From Polynucleobacter sp. MG-5-Ahmo-C2 (GTDB lineage: Bacteria; Pseudomonadota; Gammaproteobacteria; Burkholderiales; Burkholderiaceae), in NCBI RefSeq assembly GCF_018687735.1, contig NZ_CP061304.1:1-64000 (forward strand): DNA of 64,000 bases. Reading direction: 5' to 3'. Shown here piece after piece: positions 11,655-24,532 of the stretch. A model generated the notes under the pieces. That model had not been told where the DNA came from. It saw only the letters and a list, made by a program, of their open reading frames with translations, and ran no database searches. Each line of letters begins with the position of its first letter. The stretch's first letter is position 1. The position numbers and the translations under genes are program-made.

Positions 11655-11670
11655 AACAAAATGCTATGAT
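11642..11670 (+). promoter_or_regulatory. Probable sigma70 promoter of mnmG-rsmG-parAB
   Basis: TTCACG (11642-11647) and TATGAT (11665-11670) are separated by 17 bp, with the mnmG ATG 23 nt downstream. The -35 hexamer lies inside the parS palindrome, so ParB binding would be expected to block it. The promoter is inferred by eye. Confidence 0.5.
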
Positions 11671-11693
11671 CATCGCCCTATCTGAGGCAAATC

Positions 11694-13613
11694 ATGCGCT
11701 ATTCCAAAAGTTTCGATGTCATCGTAGTTGGCGGCGGTCATGCTGGGACTGAGGCCGCGCTCGCATCGGCTCGCATGGGGTGCGATACCCTATTAATTAC
11801 CCATAGCATTGAAAATTTGGGCGCAATGAGCTGCAATCCTTCTATTGGCGGGATTGGTAAGGGGCACCTGGTTAAAGAAATCGACGCTATGGGCGGAGCT
11901 ATGGCAGCTGCCACCGATGAGGCCGGCATCCAGTTCCGCATTCTGAATTCCAGCAAGGGCCCCGCCGTCCGTGCGACCCGAGCCCAAGGCGATCGTATTT
12001 TATATAAGGCTGCAATCCGCCGGCGCCTTGAAAACCAACCTAATTTAAGCCTGTTTCAGGCTGCTGTAGATGATCTTTTGGTAAATGGCGACGAGGTCCA
12101 GGGCGTTCTAACCCAAATGGGCCTGGAGTTTGTGGCTAAAAAGGTTGTTTTGACCGCTGGGACTTTTTTGGATGGAAAAATCCACGTCGGCTTAAATAAT
12201 TTTGCTGGAGGTCGCGCTGGTGATCCAGCGGCAGTTTCTTTATCGGCTCGCCTGAAAGAATTAAACCTTCCACAGGGAAGGCTGAAAACGGGCACCCCTC
12301 CTCGTATTGATGGGCGAACTATTGATTTTTCAGTCATGCTGGAGCAGCCGGGGGATCTTGATCCGGTGCCGGTATTTTCTTATTTGGGCCGTCCAGAGCA
12401 ACACCCAAAGCAGGTCCCCTGTTGGATTTCTCATACAAATGAGAAGACCCACGACATTATTCGGACTGGCTTAGATCGCTCCCCGATGTATACGGGCGTT
12501 ATTGAGGGGGTGGGTCCGCGCTACTGCCCCTCTATTGAGGACAAAATTCACCGTTTTGCCTCAAGGAATAGCCATCAGATCTTTTTGGAGCCAGAGGGCT
12601 TAACCACAAACGAGTTTTATCCTAATGGAATCTCAACCAGCTTACCTTTTGATATTCAGCGGGACTTGGTCCGCAGTATTCGCGGCCTAGAGTCTGCAGT
12701 CATTGTGCGCCCAGGCTATGCCATTGAATATGACTTCTTTGACCCACGCCAACTGCGCCATAGTCTAGAAACCAGGGCTATTGGCGGTCTGTACTTTGCC
12801 GGCCAGATTAACGGCACAACAGGTTACGAAGAGGCTGCAGCCCAAGGGATGTTAGCTGGCATTAACGCTGGCTTAGCCTCTAAGGGCAAGTCGCCTTGGC
12901 TGCCCAAGCGCAGCGAGTCCTATATTGGGGTCTTGGTTGATGACCTTATTACCCGCGGCGTACAAGAGCCGTATCGCATGTTTACTAGCCGTGCGGAGTA
13001 CCGCTTAAGCTTGCGAGAAGACAATGCCGACATGCGTTTAACAGCAATTGGCCGTGATTTGGGCTTAGTAGACGACTATCGCTGGGAAGTTTTTTGTAGA
13101 AAACAAGAGGCTGTTTCACGTGAAACATCTCGTCTGCAAAACATTTGGGTTGGGCCAAAGCATGAGATCGCCCCGCTTGTTTCTGGAATTTTGGGCCAAG
13201 ATTTGTCCCACGAGTGCAATTTAACTGAGCTTTTGCGCCGCCCAGGAATTACTTATGATGCAATTACTAGTTTGGGCGATGGTTTATGGTCTCCGGGAAT
13301 CTTGGATGCCGATATTGGGCTTGCCGCTCAAATTAGTGATCAGGTTGAGATTTCGGTGAAATACCAGGGCTATATTGATCGCCAGGCAGTTGAAATAGCC
13401 CGTCAGGAGCATAACGAGACCTTTCCTCTCCCGGAAAATCTCGACTATTCGAATGTATTGGGTTTGTCTAAAGAGGTTCAGCAAAAACTCAACTTGCATA
13501 AACCAGAAACATTGGGGCAGGCCGGCAGGATTTCTGGTGTAACCCCCGCCGCCCTTTCTTTACTTTTGGTTCATCTCAAAAAAGGTTTGGGCCGCACCCA
13601 AGAAATGACATGA
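11694..13613 (+). CDS. mnmG: tRNA uridine-5-carboxymethylaminomethyl modification enzyme MnmG (GidA)
   Basis: MnmG works with MnmE to modify U34 of certain tRNAs, using FAD, methylenetetrahydrofolate and NADH. The 639 residues show the FAD-binding [10 protein letters not shown] (13-22), the conserved [13 protein letters not shown] with catalytic cysteine near residue 46, [11 protein letters not shown] near 200, and the C-terminal MnmE-binding domain including YIDRQ. Length is standard. rsmG overlaps its 3' end by 4 nt. The coding sequence itself contains a perfect parS site at 13112-13127. Confidence 0.98.
   Translation: MRYSKSFDVIVVGGGHAGTEAALASARMGCDTLLITHSIENLGAMSCNPSIGGIGKGHLVKEIDAMGGAMAAATDEAGIQFRILNSSKGPAVRATRAQGDRILYKAAIRRRLENQPNLSLFQAAVDDLLVNGDEVQGVLTQMGLEFVAKKVVLTAGTFLDGKIHVGLNNFAGGRAGDPAAVSLSARLKELNLPQGRLKTGTPPRIDGRTIDFSVMLEQPGDLDPVPVFSYLGRPEQHPKQVPCWISHTNEKTHDIIRTGLDRSPMYTGVIEGVGPRYCPSIEDKIHRFASRNSHQIFLEPEGLTTNEFYPNGISTSLPFDIQRDLVRSIRGLESAVIVRPGYAIEYDFFDPRQLRHSLETRAIGGLYFAGQINGTTGYEEAAAQGMLAGINAGLASKGKSPWLPKRSESYIGVLVDDLITRGVQEPYRMFTSRAEYRLSLREDNADMRLTAIGRDLGLVDDYRWEVFCRKQEAVSRETSRLQNIWVGPKHEIAPLVSGILGQDLSHECNLTELLRRPGITYDAITSLGDGLWSPGILDADIGLAAQISDQVEISVKYQGYIDRQAVEIARQEHNETFPLPENLDYSNVLGLSKEVQQKLNLHKPETLGQAGRISGVTPAALSLLLVHLKKGLGRTQEMT
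13112..13127. promoter_or_regulatory. parS centromere site 2 (inside mnmG)
   Basis: This second perfect TGTTTCACGTGAAACA palindrome lies inside the mnmG coding sequence, where it encodes Val-Ser-Arg-Glu-Thr. It is 1,473 bp from site 1 and about 1.97 kb before parB. Confidence 0.95.
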
Positions 13614-14278
13614 GCGAGAGCTTGCTCGCTCTCGGAATTCAAGAGCTTGATTTAAATTTAAGCAAAGCGAACATAGCTGATTTAGAGCTTTTTTTGCAAG
13701 AAATGGGCCGCTGGAATCAGGTTCATAACTTGACTGCAATCGAGGGCGAAAAGGATTCTGTTAGATTGCACCTCATTGATTCTATTGCAGTTTTACCTAT
13801 TTTAAGGCGGCTTCTTAAGGGCCCCAACCCTAAAATTGCCGACCTGGGGTCTGGCGGCGGCTTGCCTGCCATCCCGATTGCTATTGTTGAGCCAGAATGG
13901 CGCTTATCCCTAATTGAAGCTGTGAGAAAGAAGACGGCCTTTTTGCAGCATGTGCGCGGAAAACTAAAGCTAAAAAATATAGAGGTGCTAAGTGAGCGCG
14001 TTGAAGATGTTGCGGTGCAGCAACCAGGCCAGTTTGATGCGGTTATTTCTAGGGCCTTTACGAATCTCTCACGCTTCTTAGATTTATCTTTGCCTTTTTT
14101 GAAGCCAGATGGCCTAGTGTTTGCAATGAAAGGCAAGCGGGCAGATGAAGAAATGCAAGATGTATGCATGAACGACTGGTGTTTGTTGGCAGACGAACCC
14201 TTACATATACCAAATCTATCTGTGGAAAGACGCCTTTTGGTCTTGAGCCCCATGAGAAAATCATCACTCACCTCTTAA
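13610..14278 (+). CDS. rsmG: 16S rRNA (guanine527-N7)-methyltransferase RsmG (GidB)
   Basis: RsmG methylates N7 of G527 in the 530 loop of 16S rRNA using S-adenosylmethionine. The 222-residue protein has the conserved NLTAI region near residue 41, the Rossmann SAM-binding motif [17 protein letters not shown] (from about 76), and VISRAF near 144. Length is typical. It overlaps mnmG by 4 nt (ATGA) and is followed 19 nt later by parA, the conserved gidA-gidB-parA-parB order. Confidence 0.96.
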   Translation: MSESLLALGIQELDLNLSKANIADLELFLQEMGRWNQVHNLTAIEGEKDSVRLHLIDSIAVLPILRRLLKGPNPKIADLGSGGGLPAIPIAIVEPEWRLSLIEAVRKKTAFLQHVRGKLKLKNIEVLSERVEDVAVQQPGQFDAVISRAFTNLSRFLDLSLPFLKPDGLVFAMKGKRADEEMQDVCMNDWCLLADEPLHIPNLSVERRLLVLSPMRKSSLTS

Positions 14279-14297
14279 GCAAAGTCACAAAGTAGCT

Positions 14298-15068
14298 ATG
14301 GCAAAAATATTCTGTATTGCAAATCAAAAAGGCGGCGTTGGAAAAACGACTACAGCTGTAAATTTAGCAGCGGGTTTGGCTGGGCTTAAGCAACGCGTTC
14401 TACTGGTGGATTTAGATCCTCAGGGCAATGCAACCATGGGGTCTGGAATTGAAAAAGCAACTTTGAATAACAGTGTTTACCAAGTGTTGATTGGTTTGGC
14501 TGCCGTAAAAGATTGTGCGCAGCGTTGTGAAAGTTCAGGATATGACGTGTTGCCTGCGAATCGCGATTTGGCTGGCGCAGAAATTGAATTGGTGGATATC
14601 GATGCGCGCGAGTCTCGTTTGAAAGATGCCCTGGCTAAGGTGGCAAATGATTACGATTTTATTTTGATTGACTGCCCACCTGCATTGTCTTTATTAACGC
14701 TCAACGGATTGTGTGCAGCGAATGGCGTCATTGTTCCAATGCAGTGCGAATATTTTGCACTTGAAGGGTTATCTGATTTAGTAAATACCATCAAACAAGT
14801 ACATGCCAATTTAAACCCCGATTTGGTGATTATTGGTTTGCTGCGAGTGATGTTTGATGCGCGCATGACCTTACAGCAACAAGTATCCGATCAGCTGCTT
14901 GAGCACTTTGGCGACAAAGTATTCAAGGCCATTATTCCGCGCAACGTGCGCCTTGCTGAAGCCCCATCTTATGGTCTTCCTGGGGTTGCCTTTGATAAAT
15001 CATCGCGTGGAGCGAAAGCCTATTTAGAGTTTGGTGCCGAGATGATTGAGCGCATCAAACAAATGTAA
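14298..15068 (+). CDS. parA: Chromosome partitioning ATPase ParA (Soj)
   Basis: ParA is the ATPase that forms a dynamic gradient on the nucleoid and pulls ParB-parS complexes apart. The 256-residue protein has the deviant Walker A KGGVGKT (11-17), the A' motif around VDLDPQGNAT (near 38) and DCPPALSLLT (near 126). It is the short chromosomal type without an N-terminal HTH domain. parB follows 24 nt downstream and the two parS sites lie upstream, so all three parts of the segregation system are present. Confidence 0.97.
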   Translation: MAKIFCIANQKGGVGKTTTAVNLAAGLAGLKQRVLLVDLDPQGNATMGSGIEKATLNNSVYQVLIGLAAVKDCAQRCESSGYDVLPANRDLAGAEIELVDIDARESRLKDALAKVANDYDFILIDCPPALSLLTLNGLCAANGVIVPMQCEYFALEGLSDLVNTIKQVHANLNPDLVIIGLLRVMFDARMTLQQQVSDQLLEHFGDKVFKAIIPRNVRLAEAPSYGLPGVAFDKSSRGAKAYLEFGAEMIERIKQM

Positions 15069-15092
15069 TTTTTTGGAAGACTAAAAGAGATC

Positions 15093-15986
15093 ATGGTTGC
15101 AATCAAGAAAAAAGGTTTAGGTAGAGGTTTAGAGGCGCTATTGGGCGAGAAAACTCAGGAGGCAAATGCAACTACAGAAATTAATCGTTTGCCATTGAAC
15201 GCATTGCAAGCTGGCAAATATCAACCGCGTCAAAAAATGGAGACAGGCGCCTTACAAGAGTTGGCTGAGAGTATTCGTGAGCAGGGTGTGATGCAGCCGC
15301 TATTAGTAAGACTTGTGGCCCCTGGTAAATACGAAATTATTGCTGGTGAACGCCGGTTTCGCGCGGCCACAATTGCTGGCTTAAAAGAAGTTCCAGTACT
15401 GGTCTCTGACGCTGATGATCAGGCAGCGGCGGCAATGGCTTTGGTTGAGAACATGCAGCGTGAGGACTTAAATCCCCTGGAGGAGTCTCAAGGCTTGGCT
15501 CGACTGATTGAAGAGTTTGGCTTTACCCACGAGCAGGCCGCAAAAGCTGTAGGAAAGTCCCGCAGCGCAATTACCAATTTGTTGCGCTTAGCCCAGTTGG
15601 CAAAGCCAGTGCAAGCAATGCTTTTAGCTGGCGATATTGATATGGGCCACGCCCGCGCCCTATTGCCATTGCCTGGGGCTAGCCAAGTAGCTTTGGCCCA
15701 AAGAATTTCTGCGCAAGGCCTATCTGTTCGTGAGGCAGAAAAAATGTCAGCAGCCCTAGCAATTGCCGGCGGCCAGATTGGAGACAAAAAGTCCAAAACC
15801 AAGGCAGGCTCTTCTGTTCCAAGTCGCGATCCTGATACGCGTCGTCTTTCACAAGAAATTGCTGATTTAATTGGTTTAAATGTCGAATTTAAGTTCAAAG
15901 GCAAAGGTGGCGAGATCCGAATCGGATTTAGCCAATTTGATGAACTTGATTCCTTATTAAAAAAGTTGGGTATTGGTCTTGAATAA
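15093..15986 (+). CDS. parB: Chromosome partitioning protein ParB (Spo0J)
   Basis: ParB binds parS and spreads along DNA as a CTP-dependent clamp. The 297-residue protein starts with a KKGLGRGLEALLG motif (the ParA-stimulating N terminus). It then has the ParB/Srx CTPase domain with box GERRFRAA near residue 86 and NMQREDLNPLEE near 119, the HTH parS-reading domain around residues 145-170, and a C-terminal dimerisation domain. Its 3' end overlaps the likely start of atpI. Confidence 0.97.
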   Translation: MVAIKKKGLGRGLEALLGEKTQEANATTEINRLPLNALQAGKYQPRQKMETGALQELAESIREQGVMQPLLVRLVAPGKYEIIAGERRFRAATIAGLKEVPVLVSDADDQAAAAMALVENMQREDLNPLEESQGLARLIEEFGFTHEQAAKAVGKSRSAITNLLRLAQLAKPVQAMLLAGDIDMGHARALLPLPGASQVALAQRISAQGLSVREAEKMSAALAIAGGQIGDKKSKTKAGSSVPSRDPDTRRLSQEIADLIGLNVEFKFKGKGGEIRIGFSQFDELDSLLKKLGIGLE

Positions 15987-16467
15987 AGAGCACCCCATTA
16001 AAACTGCTGATTGGGACGATCAAGCCGACGATTCATTTAAGGCGCTCAGTAAGGCAGAGATGGATGCGTTGCGAAAGGCAAAGCCTAAAAGCTTTGCTTT
16101 AATCAATGGGTGGCGCATTGTTGCCAGTCAGGTGGTGCTTACCCTGATCATTGCTAGTTTTTGTTACTTTTTTTCTGAATCGCCTGAAAGAGTCGTTTAT
16201 ACTTACTCGGCTTTGGTGGGTGGCTTGATTGGGGTTTTGCCCTCTGCGTTGTTTTTAGTGCGCTTAGAGGCCGCGAAAAAGAATGTCAAATCAAGCCCTG
16301 GCGGATATTTAGCAGCAGTGGTTTCGGGTGAATTTTTAAAAATCCTAGCAACCATCCTCCTATTTATTGGCTTTGCCCTAAAGCAACCTGATTTGAAATG
16401 GATTCCATTGCTTGTCACTTATTTAGCTACGCTCAAGTGTTATTTACTAGTGTGGTTTTGGAAGTAA
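15979..16467 (+). CDS. atpI: ATP synthase protein I (AtpI)
   Basis: AtpI is a small membrane protein that helps assemble the ATP synthase c-ring. The protein has a charged N terminus of about 40 residues followed by four hydrophobic segments, fitting the family (ATP_synt_I). The start must be a TTG: both 15973 and 15979 are in frame inside the end of parB. I choose 15979 (MNKEHPIKTADWDD) provisionally. The overlap with parB links segregation genes to the atp operon; atpB follows after 34 nt. Confidence 0.8.
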   Translation: MNKEHPIKTADWDDQADDSFKALSKAEMDALRKAKPKSFALINGWRIVASQVVLTLIIASFCYFFSESPERVVYTYSALVGGLIGVLPSALFLVRLEAAKKNVKSSPGGYLAAVVSGEFLKILATILLFIGFALKQPDLKWIPLLVTYLATLKCYLLVWFWK

Positions 16468-16483
16468 CAGGTGGTAAATATAG

Positions 16484-17392
<909 letters not shown>

Positions 17393-17407
17393 CCTTTTTA
17401 TTTTTAA

Positions 17408-17701
<294 letters not shown>

Positions 17702-17764
17702 TTGTTTTGGCGTGGATGACCACCGGGTCATCCAACTGTTCTCAACAATACTGAAAGGAATATC

Positions 17765-18235
17765 GTGAATCTGAACGCGACCCTATTCGCGCAAATGATC
17801 GTTTTCTTCGTCTTATGGTGGGTTGTTGCACGCTTCGTGTGGCCACCGCTAGTTAAGGCGTTAGATGAGCGTTCAAGCAAAATTGCTGATGGTTTAGCTT
17901 CTGCTGAGCGCGGCAAAGAAGCGCTTGCATTGGCCAGCAATGAAGCAGAGCAAGAATTAACAAAAGCACGCCAAGAAGGTGTTCAACGCGTTGCTGAAGC
18001 AGAAAAACGTGCACAAATGTCAGCCGAAGAAATTCGGTCTAACGCACAAGCTGAAGCCGCTCGAATCATTACGCAAGCGAAGCAAGACGCAGACCAGCAA
18101 GTTACTCGTGCCCGCGAAGTGTTGCGCGCCGAAGTGGCTGTGCTTGCTGTTAAAGGTGCTGAGCAAATTTTGCGTCGTGAAGTTGATGCAAAGGCGCATG
18201 GCCAGTTACTTGACCAACTAAAGGCAGAACTTTGA
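17765..18235 (+). CDS. atpF: ATP synthase Fo subunit b
   Basis: Subunit b is the peripheral stalk that stops the F1 head from turning. The 156-residue protein has one N-terminal membrane helix (about residues 5-25) followed by a long charged Ala/Glu/Lys-rich helix. The start is GTG at 17765, preceded by AAAGGAA. It ends 1 nt before atpH, so the two are coupled. Confidence 0.95.
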   Translation: MNLNATLFAQMIVFFVLWWVVARFVWPPLVKALDERSSKIADGLASAERGKEALALASNEAEQELTKARQEGVQRVAEAEKRAQMSAEEIRSNAQAEAARIITQAKQDADQQVTRAREVLRAEVAVLAVKGAEQILRREVDAKAHGQLLDQLKAEL

Positions 18236-18236
18236 T

Positions 18237-18773
18237 ATGGCTGAATTAGCCACTATTGCCCGTCCTTATGCTGAAGCACTTTTTCAAAGTGCTAAGCCTG
18301 CTGAACTTGCGGGATATTTGGAGCAACTAAACGAGTTGGCACAGCTTGCTGCTTTGCCAGAAGTTGCCACATTAGCAAATAATCCAAAAGTATCTGCTGA
18401 TGATTTAAGCAAACTACTTTCTGGCATGGTGAAAACTAAGCTGGATCCTAGAGTGGCCAGCTTTTTGAATCTTGTGAATCAAAACCACCGCTTGTCTGCT
18501 GTTCCTGAAATTGCTAGTCAATTTGAGGCAATGAAGAATAAGAGCGAAGGTGCAGCAGAAGTAATGATTACCAGCGCATTCCCTTTAGAGGGTTCTGCGC
18601 TAAATGATTTGTTGTCAAGTTTGAAGAAGCGCTTTGGGGGTAAAGAATTGCGCCCAACTATTCAAGTTGATCCAACATTGATTGGCGGAGTACGCATTCA
18701 AGTTGGCGACGAAGTGATGGATAGTTCAGTTAAGGCACAGTTAGCTCAAATGCAAGCAAGTCTTGGCGCATAA
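18237..18773 (+). CDS. atpH: ATP synthase F1 subunit delta
   Basis: Delta connects the top of the alpha3beta3 head to the b stalk. The 178 residues have the family pattern: N-terminal helical domain starting ATIARPYAEALF and the C-terminal conserved GGVRIQVGDEVMDSSVKAQL. Start and stop fit tightly between atpF and atpA. Confidence 0.95.
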   Translation: MAELATIARPYAEALFQSAKPAELAGYLEQLNELAQLAALPEVATLANNPKVSADDLSKLLSGMVKTKLDPRVASFLNLVNQNHRLSAVPEIASQFEAMKNKSEGAAEVMITSAFPLEGSALNDLLSSLKKRFGGKELRPTIQVDPTLIGGVRIQVGDEVMDSSVKAQLAQMQASLGA

Positions 18774-18818
18774 GTTATCCCTATTAAGAACATACGAAAT
18801 AAGACCCAGGAGTAAGTA

Positions 18819-20360
18819 ATGCAACTCAATCCTTCCGAGATCAGCGAGCTGATCAAAAGCCGAATTAGCGAAATGGGCGTTGACTCCCAAGTTCGCAACG
18901 AAGGCACTGTAATTTCAGTGACCGACGGTATTTGCCGCGTACATGGCTTGTCAGGTGTTATGCAGGGCGAAATGTTGGAATTTCCTAACAACACTATCGG
19001 CCTCGCATTAAACCTTGAGCGTGATTCTGTTGGTGCCGTAGTGTTGGGTGAATACACCCACATTAAAGAAGGCGACCCAGTGAAATGTACGGGCCGCATT
19101 TTGGAAGTTCCAGTTGGCCCGGAGTTGCTTGGTCGTGTCGTAAATGCACTCGGTCAACCAATTGATGGCAAGGGCCCAATCAATACCAAGTTAACCGACT
19201 TTATTGAAAAAGTTGCTCCAGGCGTTATCGCACGTCAATCCGTTAGCCAGCCAGTACAAACGGGTTTGAAGGCGATTGACGCGATGGTTCCAATTGGCCG
19301 TGGTCAGCGTGAGTTGATTATTGGCGACCGCCAAACTGGTAAGACAGCTGTTGCGGTTGACGCGATCATTAACCAAAAAGGCAAAGGCGTTTATTGCGTT
19401 TACGTGGCGATTGGTCAAAAAGCTTCTACTATTGCTAACGTGGTTCGCAAGCTCACAGAATTGGGCGCGATGGAGTACACCGTTGTTGTTGCAGCGAGTG
19501 CTTCTGAGTCTGCGGCGATGCAGTACCTCTCTGCTTACGCAGGTTGCACCATGGGCGAATACTTCCGTGATCGCGGCGAAGACGCTTTGATTGTTTATGA
19601 CGACTTAACTAAGCAAGCAGTTGCTTATCGTCAAATCTCCTTGTTGCTCCGTCGCCCACCAGGCCGCGAAGCTTATCCTGGCGACGTGTTCTACCTCCAC
19701 TCACGCTTACTCGAGCGCGCTGCTCGTGTAAATGCTGAGTACGTTGAGAAGTTCACTAATGGTGCAGTAAAAGGCAAGACTGGTTCTTTGACTGCATTGC
19801 CAATTATTGAAACTCAAGCTGGTGACGTTTCTGCATTCGTTCCAACCAACGTGATTTCGATTACTGACGGTCAGATCTTCTTGGAAACTGACTTGTTCAA
19901 CGCTGGTGTACGTCCTGCGATTAACGCCGGTATTTCTGTTTCCCGTGTTGGTGGTGCTGCACAAACTAAAGTGATTAAGAAGTTGTCTGGCGGTATTCGT
20001 ACTGACTTAGCGCAGTATCGTGAATTGGCAGCGTTTGCTCAGTTCGCTTCTGACCTTGACGAAGCAACCCGCAAGCAGCTTGAGCGCGGACGCCGCGTTA
20101 CCGAATTATGTAAGCAAGCGCAATACAAGCCACTCCAAGTTTGGGAAATGGCTGCTTCACTCTACGCTGTCAATAACGGCTTCTTCGATGACATCGATGT
20201 CAAGAACGTATTGGCATTCGAAAAAGGTCTGCAAGATCATTTGAAATCTAAGTACGCCGACTTGGTTGGACGTATTGAAGAAACAAAAGATCTCAGCAAA
20301 GATGACGAAGTTGCTTTGCGCGCTGCCATTGAGGATTACAAGCGTTCCGCCTCTTTCTAA
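18819..20360 (+). CDS. atpA: ATP synthase F1 subunit alpha
   Basis: This is the non-catalytic nucleotide-binding subunit of the F1 head. The 513-residue protein has Walker A GDRQTGKT near 169-176 and the ATP synthase alpha/beta signature around [13 protein letters not shown] (near residue 367). Length equals that of E. coli. An AGGAG ribosome-binding site sits 8 nt upstream of the ATG. Confidence 0.98.
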   Translation: MQLNPSEISELIKSRISEMGVDSQVRNEGTVISVTDGICRVHGLSGVMQGEMLEFPNNTIGLALNLERDSVGAVVLGEYTHIKEGDPVKCTGRILEVPVGPELLGRVVNALGQPIDGKGPINTKLTDFIEKVAPGVIARQSVSQPVQTGLKAIDAMVPIGRGQRELIIGDRQTGKTAVAVDAIINQKGKGVYCVYVAIGQKASTIANVVRKLTELGAMEYTVVVAASASESAAMQYLSAYAGCTMGEYFRDRGEDALIVYDDLTKQAVAYRQISLLLRRPPGREAYPGDVFYLHSRLLERAARVNAEYVEKFTNGAVKGKTGSLTALPIIETQAGDVSAFVPTNVISITDGQIFLETDLFNAGVRPAINAGISVSRVGGAAQTKVIKKLSGGIRTDLAQYRELAAFAQFASDLDEATRKQLERGRRVTELCKQAQYKPLQVWEMAASLYAVNNGFFDDIDVKNVLAFEKGLQDHLKSKYADLVGRIEETKDLSKDDEVALRAAIEDYKRSASF

Positions 20361-20377
20361 GAGGGCTCGCATAAATC

Positions 20378-21247
20378 ATGGCAAGTACAAAAGAGATACG
20401 ATCAAAGATCAAGAGCGTGCAAAATACGCGCAAGATCACGAAAGCGATGGAAATGGTCGCCGCATCGAAGATGCGTCGAGCCCAGGAGCGCATGCGTAAT
20501 GCGCGCCCCTATGCTGAAAAAATTCGTGAGATTGTTGCTAATCTTTCTAAAGCCAATCCTGAGTTCCGCCCTGCTTATATGGCAACTCGTGATGTCAAGA
20601 AGGCTGGCACGATTTTGGTTACAACAGACAAAGGCTTGTGCGGCGGTTTAAATACCAACGTTTTGCGTTTGATTGCCAACCAGGTACGCGATTTACAAGA
20701 AAAAAATGTAGAGATTGTGTACACCGCAATTGGTTCAAAAGGCCTGCAGTTTTTGAATCGCTCAAAAGCAAAACTAATTTCTCAGACGATTCAAATTGGT
20801 GATACGCCGCATTTGGATGTCTTGATTGGTGCTATTACTGCTCAGTTAGAAGCGTTTGAGCGTGGCGAGATTGATGCTGTGTATTTGGCATACACCCGCT
20901 TTGTAAATGCGATGAAACAAGAGCCTGTCTTAGAGAAGCTCTTGCCTTTGGAGCCAGCAGCTTTAACCCCAGAGGAAAAATCAGGCCCATCTTGGGACTA
21001 CATTTACGAACCTGAAGCTGAATCCATCTTGAATGGCTTACTAAAGCGTTACGTTGAAGCAATGATTTATCAGGCGGTTGCTGAAAACATGGCTTCTGAG
21101 CAGTCTGCTCGCATGGTCTCAATGAAGGCCGCGTCAGATAACGCGAAGAATGTGATCGGTGAATTGCAATTGGATTACAACAAAACACGACAAGCTGCTA
21201 TTACCAAAGAGTTGTCAGAAATTGTTGGCGGAGCGGCTGCGGTTTAA
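20378..21247 (+). CDS. atpG: ATP synthase F1 subunit gamma
   Basis: Gamma is the central rotor shaft. The 289 residues start with the conserved coiled-coil [20 protein letters not shown] and end with the matching C-terminal helix ([20 protein letters not shown]). Both are family hallmarks. It lies between atpA (17 nt) and atpD (54 nt). Confidence 0.97.
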   Translation: MASTKEIRSKIKSVQNTRKITKAMEMVAASKMRRAQERMRNARPYAEKIREIVANLSKANPEFRPAYMATRDVKKAGTILVTTDKGLCGGLNTNVLRLIANQVRDLQEKNVEIVYTAIGSKGLQFLNRSKAKLISQTIQIGDTPHLDVLIGAITAQLEAFERGEIDAVYLAYTRFVNAMKQEPVLEKLLPLEPAALTPEEKSGPSWDYIYEPEAESILNGLLKRYVEAMIYQAVAENMASEQSARMVSMKAASDNAKNVIGELQLDYNKTRQAAITKELSEIVGGAAAV

Positions 21248-21262
21248 GCGGTCAGCATTTAG

Positions 21263-22702
<1,440 letters not shown>

Positions 22703-22723
22703 TCGAACTCATCTAGGGAAATC

Positions 22724-23140
22724 ATGTCAACCATACGCGTCGATGTAGTAAGTGCTGAGCAGTCTATTTTTAGCGGGGAAGCTAAGTTTGTTGCGCTTCC
22801 TGGCGAAAGTGGTGAGCTTGGCATTTTGCGCGGCCACACTCCTTTGATTACACGTATTCGTCCAGGCTCAGTTCGTATTGAAAAAGCTGATGGTGACGAA
22901 GAGTTTGTTTTCGTAGCGGGTGGCTATTTAGAGGTCCAGCCAGACCACGTTACCGTATTAGCAGACACTGCTATTCGCGGTCATGATCTTGATGAAGCAA
23001 AAGCTACTGAAGCCAAGAAACGCGCAGAAGAAGCAATGCAAAATCGTGGCAGCGACTTCGATTTAGCTTTGGCTCAATCTGAGTTTGCCATGGCAGCTGC
23101 CCAACTCGCTGCCATCGCCCGTTTCCGACGTAAAAAGTAA
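22724..23140 (+). CDS. atpC: ATP synthase F1 subunit epsilon
   Basis: Epsilon sits at the foot of the rotor and inhibits ATP hydrolysis. The 138-residue protein has an N-terminal beta sandwich ([31 protein letters not shown]) and a C-terminal helical pair rich in Ala/Lys/Glu. It ends the atp operon; hemE begins 16 nt after its stop and may be read through. Confidence 0.97.
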   Translation: MSTIRVDVVSAEQSIFSGEAKFVALPGESGELGILRGHTPLITRIRPGSVRIEKADGDEEFVFVAGGYLEVQPDHVTVLADTAIRGHDLDEAKATEAKKRAEEAMQNRGSDFDLALAQSEFAMAAAQLAAIARFRRKK

Positions 23141-23155
23141 TTACCGGTCATCTCC

Positions 23156-24268
23156 TTGTTGTTAAACGATCGGTTTTTAAAGGCCTGCCTGGGCGAAGCG
23201 GTTGATCAAACACCGCTTTGGCTCATGCGACAAGCCGGCCGATACCTCCCTGAATACAACGCTACGCGCGCGAAAGCAGGAAGTTTTCTGGGGCTTGCAA
23301 AAAATCCCGCATATGCTACGGAAGTAACACTTCAGCCCTTAGATCGCTATCCATTGGATGCGGCAATTTTGTTCTCCGATATTTTGACGATTCCCGATGC
23401 AATGGGATTGGGCCTCAAATTTACTACTGGCGAAGGCCCCAGCTTTGACAATCCTTTGCGCACTGAAGAGGCTGTCAAAAAATTGCGCGTTGCGGATATG
23501 GGTGAATTGCAATATGTGTTTGATGCTGTTTCAGAAATCCGCAAGGCACTTATTCAGGACGGCAAGCAACGCGTGCCCTTGATCGGCTTTTCTGGAAGCC
23601 CGTGGACCTTGGCCTGCTACATGATTGATGGTTCTAGTTCTGACGATTTTCGTCATGCTAAAACCATGATGTTTAGCCGCCCTGATTTGTTACAACATAT
23701 TCTCGATATTAATGCCCAATCAGTCGCTACATACTTAACTGAGCAAGTAAAAGCGGGCGCACAAGCGTTGATGATTTTTGATACCTGGGGCGGTATGTTG
23801 CCAGACGGCTGGTATCAAAAAATGTCTTTGGCTGCCATGCAAAAAGTTATTGCTCTATTGCCACGTGAACACGAGGGCAGAAAAATTCCAGTGATTATGT
23901 TTACCAAAGGCGGTGCAATTTGGTTAAACGATATGGCACAGGTTGGCGCCGATGTTATTGCAATTGATTGGACGATATCGCTCAGTCGTGCTCGTAAACA
24001 ACTGCTTGCACTAAACAAGCCTTTGGCAATACAAGGCAATTTAGATCCGCTTATTCTGTTCTCGGGGCCTAAAAAGATTGCTGAGCAGGCTAACTTACTT
24101 TTAGAAGATTTAGCCAGCGCCCCAGCCCTTAAGATGGGCCTTCACCCTCTTGACGGGCATATTTTCAATTTGGGGCACGGAATCTCCCAATTTACCCCCC
24201 CGGAAAGCGTTACCGCGCTGGCAGAAACAGTGATACAACGGTCAAGGGCTCTCAGATCCAAGCATTAA
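23156..24268 (+). CDS. hemE: Uroporphyrinogen decarboxylase
   Basis: HemE removes four carboxyl groups from uroporphyrinogen III to give coproporphyrinogen III in heme synthesis. The 370-residue protein has the signature [10 protein letters not shown] (about 25-34), the catalytic aspartate region [17 protein letters not shown] (near 75) and [14 protein letters not shown] (near 145). No upstream ATG fits; initiation is at one of two tandem TTG codons (23156 or 23159). It is placed directly behind atpC. Confidence 0.96.
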   Translation: MLLNDRFLKACLGEAVDQTPLWLMRQAGRYLPEYNATRAKAGSFLGLAKNPAYATEVTLQPLDRYPLDAAILFSDILTIPDAMGLGLKFTTGEGPSFDNPLRTEEAVKKLRVADMGELQYVFDAVSEIRKALIQDGKQRVPLIGFSGSPWTLACYMIDGSSSDDFRHAKTMMFSRPDLLQHILDINAQSVATYLTEQVKAGAQALMIFDTWGGMLPDGWYQKMSLAAMQKVIALLPREHEGRKIPVIMFTKGGAIWLNDMAQVGADVIAIDWTISLSRARKQLLALNKPLAIQGNLDPLILFSGPKKIAEQANLLLEDLASAPALKMGLHPLDGHIFNLGHGISQFTPPESVTALAETVIQRSRALRSKH

Positions 24269-24532
24269 TCCTGAGTGGTTGCTAACTTAGGCTTGAAATT
24301 TTGATGAAAGTTATGCACAGATAAGTGCAAAATTCAAAATTCATGAAGATTCCGAATAAAGATAAACATTAACTTGCGAAGTTCATTGTAAGTAATTGAT
24401 TTATATTAATATTTATTAAAAGCGCTTAAAAACTGTGCACAAGTGGATTGCTGTTAAATTGGCTTATAAATCAAAATCATTGAATGATATCCACAGACTT
24501 ATCCACAGGCAAAAGAAAGATTGAAGTAAATA
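24269..24532. other. AT-rich hemE-priA spacer with DnaA boxes
   Basis: This 264-bp spacer has two consensus DnaA boxes, TTATGCACA (24311-24319) and TTATCCACA (24499-24507), plus one-mismatch ATATCCACA (24487-24495). A strongly AT-rich stretch runs from about 24327 to 24429. It could be a DnaA-regulated promoter of priA, a DnaA-titrating site, or an accessory unwinding region. No gene is seen. Confidence 0.55.

Noticed and set aside
13723..14271. A 182-codon minus-strand frame inside rsmG
   Set aside because: It is fully antisense to a recognised gene and shows no motif or ribosome-binding site.
15488..15904. A 138-codon minus-strand frame inside parB
   Set aside because: It is antisense to the HTH and C-terminal domains of ParB and has no recognisable protein features.
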